Notes under the pieces: model-generated
What the model was told of the DNA's origin: nothing
The model's input: the letters and a program-made list of their open reading frames with translations, nothing else
Database searches by the model: none
In this document: one piece after another, positions 25,508-37,500 of the stretch
How positions within the stretch are numbered: the first letter of the stretch is position 1
Layout: the number at the start of each line of letters is the position of its first letter
From: Lepidodermella squamata
Lineage: Eukaryota > Gastrotricha
Direction: 5' to 3'
Assembly: GCA_047495785.1 (NCBI GenBank)
Contig: JBLDXI010000031.1
Location: 1,240,001-1,304,000 of the forward strand
DNA: 64,000 nt
Made by a program: the position numbers and the translations under genes

Positions 25508-28500
25508 AAGACCTTTGCAATTAACTAAAATTTTAAGAATTAAAATTCCTGAATTAATTTCTTCAAATTTGAATTTGAAGTTGAGCGCAATAATTTTACT
25601 ACCGACGTTTCTGTCAGTAAAATTCGGTAGTAAAACTTTGCGCTAAACTTCATCAACCTTCGTTATTCCAACAAACTGGTTATCAAGAACTGAATAATTT
25701 TATTTTGTCGATTTTTTGCCTAAATTCATAATTTTACAAGTCGCTCTTATGAAAATTTTCGAAATCGTGTATCGTTTTGAAGCAGGTTCTTGGGATGAAA
25801 TGTTGACGTAATGCGAAAATGCTTTACCGTAACAAAGGGTAACGTTGGATCAAACCATGAGTTTTAAAGAGTCGTTATCAGTAATTGAATCGAATGTTTT
25901 AGCATTGAATATTGATAATTGTTCGTTATTTCAGCGCCGAAGACTTGAAGTAGCTATCATTGGGTGATATAGCGTATAGCGTTTGGGTCTACATATATGT
26001 CGTCGGGGTTTATCAAATTCCGGGGTATTTCATATTTTTTGGACATGGCTATGTGAACACAGGATTCATACTCGGAGAGCAGTTGAGCGCCTCCGAACCG
26101 AAGTTGTTGCGCGTCCTTTGTTCAGTGCGCGCGTTTGTAAACGAACATCTACAACTTCGGTTAGCGATTACGAAACTTTGAAGGCTAAAACGTCGTACAC
26201 GTCTCCGAAGCCGTTTGTGATCTATAATTAGTTCTGAGTGATTCCTGTCTTCAACCTGTTCAAGAATGAAAACCTTCTTCAAAGAATTCGCTCATAAAAT
26301 CAATATAACTTTATTTAAGATCGAATTTAGCGACATCAGCGTAGTAAAAAATTGGCGCGTTCCGTATTTTTTCCTCTACCCAGTGACAAGACAGACAAAT
26401 TCATTCGTTCATTGTATGTATTTTGTATGTTATTTTGCGCTTATTTTGTTTAGAAATTAATGATAATATGTCAATGAATACGTTGATTGATTGGGCGGGA
26501 GAGGCTTTGCAAGTGGCAGTGGATTACGGCAAGGGAATCAAAGCTCGAACCGAGAAATTCGTTGCCTCTGTTACAGTAAAAGATGGTTCTGGGAATGAGG
26601 TGGCAAGAGGCTGTGCCTTCTGCTACACTCCTAATAAACCTCATTTCATAACATGCCGTCATGTTGTCGAGCCTACGGATGCGAATGGCGTTAAAATTTC
26701 AAACTGCCAGATATTCGTTTCCTTTGTTGATGGTGATGGCAACAAGTGTCTAGAGTTGGCGCGTCTTCTTGGGGTTTCGCCAGTTGATCGTTGGGATTTT
26801 GCAATTTTAAGTTGTTCCGCGAAAGCTACTCCGACATCTCATCTATGTGCATCAATGTGCGGTGTCCGTGATTATTGTTACCTTATTGGTTGTCGTCCTG
26901 ACTCGATCGGCTCTCGTGACATCGCCTTCAGCATTGGAATGCTTTCAACAGTCGGATTCTATGAAGCGGTTATAACCGCTCACGCCGACGATGGCTGGTC
27001 AGGGTTCCCAGTTGTTAACATCTATGGCAAGCTAATTGGTGTTCTGGTAAAAGGCGCCGGGCAAACTATCATTTCACATGTGATTCAACTGTCTCACGTT
27101 CTCAACCTGTTCCTGACAACCTATAACGCTCGTGCGTCTCCGCTAGACCAAGCTGATTTTTTTCAGGGATAGTTGTGATGGTGCAATTGCGAGTGCAGTG
27201 ATTTACTAGAGAAATATGAAATTGGAAAACGAAGTTGTCGAGATTATCTAATATTGTCTTATTAATTTTAGGGAGTATTATAAGAACTACATTGGGGAAA
27301 ATGCCCAAATTTGATGGTGAAAGTCCCAAAATTGATGGTAGGAAAATTTACACCCAATTACATTTTACCAAGTCTGGACTATGCCCACTTGCGCATTCCC
27401 TTTTCTGCACGTGTAAATAATAATTAATAACAACAAAAACACAAGAACACGAGCGAATAAGCGAATTTTGTTAAGCGCGCGCACACATTTATGTTTCCTG
27501 CTCGTATATGTGGCACCTGCTTAATCTGTTGTTCGTACTCTGGATTGGAAAGGAATGGTACAAAAGGCATTAGATTGATTTCAAGAAGTTATTTCAATCA
27601 CTATCCTGCCATTTGCTTGGTGAAAGCTTCTGCATTCAGAAGTCAACTTCAACAACTCATAGAAATGCAGACCGTAACCTGAAGTCACTAAAAGAAAAAA
27701 CGTTCGGAACCACAACATTTCCCTATTTTTCCAGCTTTGCAAGTGGCACAAGGATCCCTTGATTATTTACCCGTTCTCAGTGAGCCACATCGACATGTTT
27801 GCGTCAATTGTTTTGTTTTCTAGTCATACATTAATTAAATGTGATTTCTGGTCGTATTTTCGCTCGCTCGATTGTTCTGTATTATCTGGTCGAAGCTAGT
27901 CATCTTCGCGGCAATCAAACTTTGGCAATAGCATGTTGAGGCGTTTCAAGGACGCGGTCAAGTTCAATTTCACGGTTTCGCCCGATGACGTCACCCTTGA
28001 AACGAACAAATGGGAGCCGCATATGCTTGCGGTAACGTGTACACGGCGCAGCAAGAAACGAAGTACCAAGGTGAGGCTTAAATATTTTTTATAAGAATTG
28101 ACTCGTCGGAATTCATTTTACTGCATTTTAAATTTATTTTTAAATTGCTGACTGAATGATCGGCCTGAATTTTCATTTTGTCTTTTTGCAACCCTAAAAT
28201 CCAAAATTTCAGAGGTCATTTTTCTAAAAATTTCTGGAGGTTACGTGCTCGAGATGAAATCAGGGATGTAGAATCTATGTAGAATCAAGACAGCGAACTT
28301 CTGACTCTACATCAAGGCTGAAGAATCGCTTTTCATTCTCACGGCTATTATTCGCTACCCGCCATTTCTTGAAGGTGGGTCGAACAAGCGTCGAAAAAGT
28401 TTCATGGTCTTCAGCGTTCAACTTTGGCGTTGATAGAAAAGCAGAAACTTGCTGCTGGAGGGCATCAACAACTAGACAAACCTCGGCATCTCCGTTGCAA

Positions 28501-31500
28501 ACATCCGAATTCGACGAACTTTTTTCGGCTAATGATTGCTGAACATCGATTTCGCGGGGCTCGAAAGGACAAGTGCTGGTCGCGCATGCTCAGTAATTGC
28601 TAAGAGGAGGCTATACAAACAGAAAGAAGCTAGCGATACAGTAGTAGGATGAAACTGAGTAATAAATTCACGCGCAAGGGGATCTCCAAGAGGTTCGTAG
28701 GCGCTTTCCCCGCCGTTGCTGCTGATTCGGTCTCGGTCTCCTCTACTTCCATCCTCTCCGCTTCGATAGTCCGCTGATCGAGCACATTCGAGTTAAAATT
28801 AACTATGGAATAAAGTAGGGCAGCTTACCTACCACTTCTTTTACCATCCTCATCATCACCAGAGCCAGAGCCCGAAGATGAATCAACTTCGAAGCTACCC
28901 TTCTCGTTTTATTTGAGACGCATTCGCCTTTCGACTCTCCAGCAGCAAAGCATTTCGGAGCCCTAGGAACATTTGGAATAGCGGCTACAGCCGGCCTCGA
29001 AGCTGCGAATGTAGCTGTTTTGGGGTTCACAGAGCTTTGCTGAAACAAGCTTTGCAAAGCCGGAGTCTTCTGCAAAGTCCCTGAAAATCTGATCTCCTGC
29101 GTTACGGTATCTTGAGTTGTTCTAAATTCTGAGTATTAATAAATAATTCCGAAAATCACCAAAATTGCTATTGTGCGGCCAAATTTTAATAGTTAATGGG
29201 GTTTTTTATGTATCGAAAATTGCTGACTATTCTGACTTAATTTCAGCCTATTTCTTGGGAGCGAAACACTGAAAATGCGGCAAAACTCGAAGTTCGATGG
29301 AGCATACCTGAAAATCTCGAATTTATGGTCACATTCTACCGCGACACGGATAAAACTCGATTCGACGATAAGGAATGGAATTTCGTCCTCGAAGAAATCG
29401 ACGGCTCAAAACGCAAACCCCTCGCCTCAGAAATGGTCAATCTCGCCGAATTGGCGTCGAAAAATCTCTCATCTCAAGAAACTCTATTCCTAAAACTACG
29501 TCCGATTTCGACGAAAATCCGCTCGGCTGAACTAGCAGTCACGCTTAGTTGGGTTTTCGTAAAAGCTGGCAATTCGAAAGATGACGACATGCAAAGTGTC
29601 GCGAGCTTGGACGCGATTTCGAATCTATCCTTCGACGATTCAGCATACGGGCCTGGTTCGCTGAAGCGGAACCATTTAGGCGGGTCGGATGCGGGCCATT
29701 TCGAACGGCTAACCCCGGGTCGCTCGACTATGGCCGGGTTTGAAACAGGCCGGCGGTTTGCTAATCTCTTCAAGTCACATCGAAATAAAGAAAAATCTCC
29801 GGGGAAGAATTTATCGCCGTCCAAGACGATATCAGACGGGACTAGGACGCTGCCACTGCCGCGTGATCACACGACGAAAAAGCCTGTGGGTGAAATTCAC
29901 GAGACGAGTAAGGAAGATAACAACTCAGAGGGTACGGTTGTTACGTCGGTCTCCGTCACGGCTTCGGTTCATTCAGATTTGGCGGATTCAGCGCCGCCGA
30001 GTTCGGCGCCGTCGGCTAGTTTGATCAATACGTTGGTGAATAACAGCTCGAGTGGGAATATCACGTCGTCGCCTGCTGTTGGCCAGAAGCCGATCAAGCT
30101 GACGAGTGAGGATTTGCGGACGATGGCCGAGCGGCAGAAGAAAATGGCTGCGAAACCTGCGAGACCGGTCTATGAAGGTGAGGAAAAATTTTCAGAAATC
30201 GAGAAAATCGCTTCTTTTGCCCTATAAGGGAACTTTTTGCAAAAAACGATAGCTTTACAGGGTGTCCCAGAAGTTGCGCAACTATTTCCCTAACTTGGAA
30301 AATTTTTGTGGGAAATTCAACTATTTTTTTAAATTGAACCTACAGAGAGAAATTTTCATCTTTTATCCGCGATTGGACCCTAGAAATGAAACATTTGCCG
30401 GAGTAAACTCGAAAAAACCCGGTCGGTAATTTTTGGTATTTTACCCGGTTGGAACTTATTTCAACGGACTTTTAACAAGCGTTATTCTAGGTCAATATTC
30501 TCGTAATTTTTTCCGATTTTTCCAAATTTTGTCTGACCATAAGATATGACTTCGTCTCGCATTTTAGAGTTTCTGAACCTTTTCCCTGTATTTTCTTTCC
30601 TTGCGTTACTTATGGGACACACTGTAATAACAGCAACTTCGGTATGCCTCAAGTCGTTCTTTAGTAACTCGGCTATATCGGCTTTCAACTCCTTGCTGAT
30701 CAAGAGTTGTGCGGAAAACTTTCCTATTGAAGTTTAATAGGAAGAATTTGATGGGGCTTTCTGTAGAATGATGCAGTGTATTCGCGAAACGGAGAATCAA
30801 AAAGGCTCTTCGTTTGCAATACATTCAAACGACTTCTTTCGAAACGGAACCAGCAGAGTTCGGACCAGCCCGGTTTGTCTTTTCGAAGTCCTTCGTCATT
30901 TCGATCAGTCCGTAGGGCTTAACTGGCCGAGCCAGCGGTTCAGATTTCCACTGGCTCACTACCAAGATTGACCTCTTAGAAATCATCTTGACAGCCACGT
31001 CATATCATATTGGACTTGCTGGGTTTGCTCCTCTACAATACACGAGGGCAGCAGTGACAACAACGCCGCAATCGCCTGAAGTTGCAAAAGTAAATTAAAG
31101 AACAGGCGAGTACTAGTCCTGCAGCTGAAAGTCCCACCATAGACCGAAAATATATCATACAAATTAGGGAACCCGGTGAACCATCCAGCCTCAGCATCAG
31201 TCGCGTTGCTTCCAATCGTAGAATTCCCGTTCACCATCGATTCCAATGTAGCAGTAACAAATCGATCGCCCCAAATACCACCTGCATTTTTCGTTGCCAA
31301 GTCGGTCGTTAATAGGGTTACGAGCGTTAAAAAAGCGGTGACGTTGGAAAGTACGTTGTAGAACGTCGTGGAGGTATATAACGACGATATAATGCCTAGA
31401 AAACCTTCAACGTCTTGAAGTGGAACCAAAGGACGATGGACGCTACTGGGGGAAATTTTCACAAATTTGGCTAAAAACGCTTGAAATTATCCAAATGAAA

Positions 31501-34500
31501 GAGATGTTGATATGTTAAAAAGAAGCGGTTTTCACCAGTCGATCAGAGTGATTGGAAGTGAACGTGAGAGACGATCATGAACATAGTTTTTGATTAGCTT
31601 GAGCTTCGAAAAAGATCGTTCATTGGCGGCGGTAGTCACTGGAAGAGTCAGAAATAGTTTACAAGCTTGAGGAGAGCTATCTAGCATCAAGGAAGAATTT
31701 TTAGGCGAACATTGCCACCGAGGTCTGGCATAAATCGGTCAATTGTCCCGAGGTGAGATGGCGAAATAGCAGCATTAAGAACACGGAAAAGACAGAGATA
31801 AACCTACTAATTACTGGCTGAATGTAGGGCTAACTTACGTTTCAAGCCGTTGATTGGTCCGCGACTATTTTGGCCATCTTTTAGGCCCCACCAAGTAGAG
31901 CGCAAGATATTCATCCGGTTGGAAAAAAAGCATTTTATAGGTAGGAAAATACTTGCCTGAAATTTGCCGACCTCAATTGGTTCATTAGATATGTCAAATT
32001 TTGAATCAACACGAGCAGTCCAGTACTTAGGTAAAGAACAGTCACGCACACTAGGTGTGCAAGATCATAATAACTACCCGGCACTCGCTCGCACGCACTC
32101 GGCCACGACGTTGAGCAGGTCGGCACGAAGGGCGCGTGCCTTGCGGGCGAAGCACAACCTTGCCATTCGGATGACCTGGCCGGCAAAGGTGATGATGGCG
32201 AAGAAAAGTGCGACGTACACTGCCGCTTTTTGCGAGTCTAGCCCAATCGCATCTCCTATGAATTAGAGATGGCAGAATGTGAACAAAACAAAACAGAACA
32301 GAATGTGCTGAAGGTGAAAAAATGAATTTCTCACGACCTTGCAATTCCGTGTTTGAATTGTTGACCATTTCGAATGCATCGGCTAAAATGCTAAATAGAT
32401 CAGAAACTATGAATTTGCCGGCATGCCTATGGCGTTTAGCAATCGACAAGTCATCGATTTCATCGCGCAAAACGTTCCAGAACCTTGCCTCTCGATAGCC
32501 ATCGCACCTCTGTGTGAAATAGCAGTACTTCGATATCTACTTAATTCTCCAAACATTGAACAATTCTCCAAAGTTTATTGAACAAACTCGAGGATTGAGC
32601 TTATAGAAATATTTAATACAGCGACCCCCCAAAAATTGGTCGCTTTTCCCTATTTGAGAACACCGAAAACCACGTAGAATCTCATTTTAATTCATTTGGA
32701 TTTCTGCCAATTAAAAATAGCGTCCAAACTGCTATTTAAAAAACCGCAATAAGTAAAAAGACGCGCGAAACTAAACGAGACATCGTAGTAAAGCTCTACG
32801 GACTCCACTTTGGATAACAAAATGACTCGAAGAGCTTCCCGCACTACAACTAAACTGTTTCATTTGACAATCTCCGCCAACCTCGGCAGACTTTCCTCCG
32901 AAACAATAACTCAAAAAACTTTGACCGCTGTCATCTAGAAGAGAAAAATCTTGAAACAGGACATTCAAATATGCTAGAAGGTTCATTTTCTTTTGCGGTA
33001 GTCATGGTCGTGCGGTAGTTTTTCGGTACCAAAATATTCCTAATATGGTTCCATTTAAATTGAGACTCATAAAAATGAGTATGGAGAATTTTCGAAAAAT
33101 TTGTTGAATTGATTGGAAATTCTAATTTATGCTTCATTTTTAGGTACCCCACCTCCGTCGCCAGATGCTGAAGAGAAGCCTCTCCCTGAACTGCTGCCAC
33201 CTTCAGAAATCGCTCAACAACCTACTGCGACGCCAAGCGAACCGGCTGCGAAAAACGCCGAAAAACCTGCGGAAAAAGCAACTACTGCTGATGAAAAAAT
33301 CGCCACATCTCAACAACCTCCAGAAATCGTCAAATCATCCAGCAACAACAGCAATTTACAGGAGAATCAAGAAAACTCCGAGGAGAAGAACTTACAGGGC
33401 CTCGACCTACTCGAATGGTGCAAAGAGGTGACGCAGGGCTACCCGGGTGTCTGCGTCACCAATTTAACAACCTCATGGCGGAATGGCCTCGCCTTCGCCG
33501 CAACAATTCACCACTTTCGACCGGAGCTCATCGACTGGGACGAGTTGATGCGAGCCCCCTCACAGTCGCAACTAGTCTATAAACGCGTGTTGGACGCAGT
33601 TCTAGCCCTCAATGTAACATCACTGCCGTGGGAAAGCGGCGGCGCGATTGATTTGAACGCCGTCCCAGACCGGTTGTTAGTCACGAAATTTCTATACGAG
33701 CTACGGCAGAAATTATCGAATGAGGTTGAGCAGATTGAAAAGTTTGAGTTCGAACCGTTTGAACTCTCCTCGACGATGACCGAGTCTCAGGAGTCGAAAA
33801 TGACGAAATTATCGCCGTCGTCATCGCTGTCAAGCTCAGACCGGCCGAGGGTGGTTAGCCCGGTTTTAGGGTCGGCGCCTAAACCAGCCCCTGGTACGCC
33901 GCTGATGAAAAAGCGGGAGTATTACGATCCGTTGGGGTCGGACGAGGAGGATGCGATATTTAAGGAGAGATTCGCGAAACCACCTGTTAACCCGCTCAGG
34001 CCGGCGAATTCGCCGTCGAAAACGCCGCAGATTCAACGCGCTGCGTCTAGTCCGAAGACGAAAATTCGAGTCATTCGACCCGGCGAGGTGAACAACAATA
34101 ACGCGAATAATAACAATTCGGTGAATTCGAGTAACGACTCGACGTCGAATTCGTTGATATTACAAAAGGTGGTTGAGGTGCCGTTTTCGGCGGAAATGAG
34201 CGCGTCGGCCATGTCGCCCCGCCAAGCTCCGCCCAGTCCGCGAATTTCAGCCGGGTCAGACCCGAATCTGGCGAAAAAACCGCCGCCATCTTCAAACGGA
34301 TCGGCTAGTCGATTGAGGGAGCTGATGAGTTCTCGGCCTGTTCTAACGTTTCCGGATGAAATCGAGCACGTCCCGTTGCCGGTTGAAGAACCGCCACCGC
34401 CTGTTAATGGGCATTCGAATGGTGCGATATCGAATGGTGCTGCTGAGAATAATCGAGTGTTGAGGTCGGGCGTTTCGATGCTCGTCGACGTTGAACCGGG

Positions 34501-37500
34501 CGAGCAGGAGAATTTGGCGCGGCAACAGACGGCCATTGAAAAAGAAACGGCTGATATTCAAAATTTGCTACAACGGATGTCTGCGACAGGTTTGTCATAT
34601 TTATTTGCATATTTCAAATTAGAATGGTAAAATTAGTGGGGAAATAGCTAAAATGTTACTTTCATCGCATCTATCCTCATGGGTAGCTCTGAAATTGTTC
34701 TCTGAAATTGAGGTGCCAGCAATAAATAATGAAGGCGGATCCTCCCTTTACCGGAGCCAAATTTACTGTATCGGAACCAAACTTTGAGATTTTCTAGTTA
34801 ACTGAAATCACTTTTCGGATATTTCTGGCTATCAAGTTTGACCACAGTAATCTGAAAAAAATCACCATTTAATTCAGCCTAACATTCACTGTAAGACGTG
34901 TTGTTCAATTCAGAACCCGTGCGTCTCCTCAAATTCGTATAATCATTCTAAAAGTGACTCTTTGTATATTTCGACTTTAGTTCCGTTCAAAGATATTCTA
35001 ATAATTGAGGAGCTTTTTTGCCAAAGTTTCCCAATTTGTTGCCATTTCGACTTTTTCCTCCCTTGATTGATTCTATTAATTCTATTTTATGACCTGTTGC
35101 AACTTCGTATCTTCAGATATTCGATCAGTTTAGCATATTTTCTGATTTCATAGCCCGAATTCGGTTACATTTTTGCTGGATACAAATATTTGCATTTGAA
35201 TTGTGCTCAGAGCTTCGACAGACCCCATTGCATTTTTCTGGAAATCGCACTTGCGTTGATCTAAATGAGCTGTACAGCCTACTGAACCCTGAGTCCATGG
35301 GAAATTGGGTCAGCAGATGGCTGAAAACTTTTCATTAGGGACTACTTGGTGGGATGTTGAAAAACCTCCGACCTAAATTCATTTTTTAACAAAGTTCTAA
35401 ATAATTCCGATGGCAGTAGTTAGTTCCTAAAGAATTCCTTTCCGATTCGAAATTCACTTCTCACCTCCAAAGTTTGGTCACGTTGTGTTTCAATCCGCTG
35501 AAGAACACCTTTGAATATTTCGACATCTTTAGCTTGAAGGAAATATGTTTTGAAATTTTTCATTTTTTTCGTTCTATTTCTGTTGGTAAATTTTCATTCT
35601 GTTCATTTCAACTGCTGCATATTTTTGAAATCCTGGTTCATCTCTGTCTTCTTTATTTTCATGTTTATTTTCAGCATCTTTAAGATATTTACGGATAATA
35701 GCGGAGCTTGTTTAGGTTTTTGCTGCAAATCGCGGAAGATCATCTCATTTGATCCTACTTGAGAAAAGTTGGATTAGCCATTGCTTTAATCGCACAAGAT
35801 CCTCGGGCTATAAAAGTCTTTTATAGCATTATAATGACGATCCATAAAAAAGCCCCTCTTATGACCTACTTACCGTATTTGCATAGATTATAAAAACACT
35901 ATCCCAAAATTCGGATGATCCTTGATTTGGTCAGATTATCCTCAATTTTAAGGCGGATTTTTTTGTTTTAAATCAGGTTTTTTTCCTCTATTATAAACTC
36001 GTTAGTCGCAGTAGGGTTTCTATTGGGTAATGTGCATTTAAATATTTACTTTGATTAATTATAATTGTGATCACGTTTTGTCGGCTGCTTTTCTCAGGCG
36101 ATCGCGACATGGAGCAAGACCTGTTGCAGCGGCTGTTTGTTCTCGTCAACCGAAAAGATGCGATCGTGCGGCGCAAGTTTCAAGTCGATCTCGTGTAAGT
36201 GATTCTTGTTTGTTTATCTTCTCACTCACAGCTTGATTGCCAATAGCCAGTAGTGGTAGAGCCCTTGCAGGTAGCCTACAGCCACGAACTAGCGGCGGCG
36301 CTTTGCTTTGATAGCTCGATATGTTTTGACACGGCCACTTGACGTCGTGTAATTGGCTAATATAGGCAGTAAGGTGGGACCCTGGTGGGCGCCCGGCTTT
36401 GATCACCTCAGAGCCGGCGCCCGCCCGCCTCAGGCACGTTTGCCGAGTTTAGGCAACTGGGCGTGACAAGGTGTCTTAGCTTAGCTGCTACCTGCTATGT
36501 CGTCTTATTTGACTGTTTGATTGGTCGTTTGCTGGTGGCTGTTGTTTGCCGAGGGTGTGGCGGAATACGTGAGCGCGAAAAGGAAGTCGAGGGGCCGTTG
36601 ACGCGCGCCACTTGACTAGTTGCGAATTTGTTTTATTACGCCGCTGAACAAGTGACTCGCGGTGAGTGATTGCCGGCCTCGGTCTTGTGTTGCGCGATCA
36701 AGCTGGAACCGAGAAAAATATGGAAAATATGGAAAAATTACAAAATATTCCACGAAAATTTGGAGGATCGAAAATATTAAATTCTGAATATTTTACTCCG
36801 AAAATAATTTAAAAAGAAATTAGCTGTAAAACTTTGGAAAATCGCAAAATTCTGAACATAATTTTGAAATGCCTCGAATATAAATTCCGATTTTAAATAT
36901 TTTTTATTCAATTTTTCATTATTCTCTAATTTGGATAATAAAACGTGAACCTGGAAATATTTCTGATTTTTCTAATTTTTTTGTTCATTTTGTTCGATGG
37001 TTAAGGTGGATTTTTCGTTCGCCTTTCTATCATTTTTGTCTCTTTCTGAGTTTTCATTTCAAGGGCCTGTTTTGATGGCTCCAGAGTGATTAGTACCAGC
37101 TTCTATAGTATCTGCGTGTCTCTTTTCGAAACAGATGCGATGAGCCTGATGCTGCTGCGGCCCGCCCTCGACTAATTAGCCGCGGCTAAGTCGCGTGATT
37201 GCCAGTGCGCGTGCCTGTGTGCGGCTAATCGCTTGGCAATGAGCCGGGATTATTAACTGCAACTGTAAAATGCTATGACACTGTTTTGTAATGTCTGTGA
37301 GATGAAAAACGAGCATCATCACCGCGGCATTGAGGCGAAATTAATCAGCCGTCGCTTTGTGCACCGGCCTGGCGCAAGCGCAAGCGCGCGCGTGTCGGGT
37401 GGGTGTCATCGCCCTCTGTTTCGGATTAAGGTGGATCGATTGAGTCACCCTACTGTTTCGATAGGCGGCGGTGATTTTCAAAGCGAAATTAAACGGTGAA

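Noticed and set aside
32051-32077. 27-nt GT...AG stretch as intron of the nested membrane gene
   Set aside because: Too short; the 52-nt alternative 32026-32077 keeps phase and continues into a clear membrane helix.
34033-34536. 167-codon minus-strand frame
   Set aside because: Antisense of the EHBP1 CH/linker exon, whose codon bias leaves the opposite strand open.
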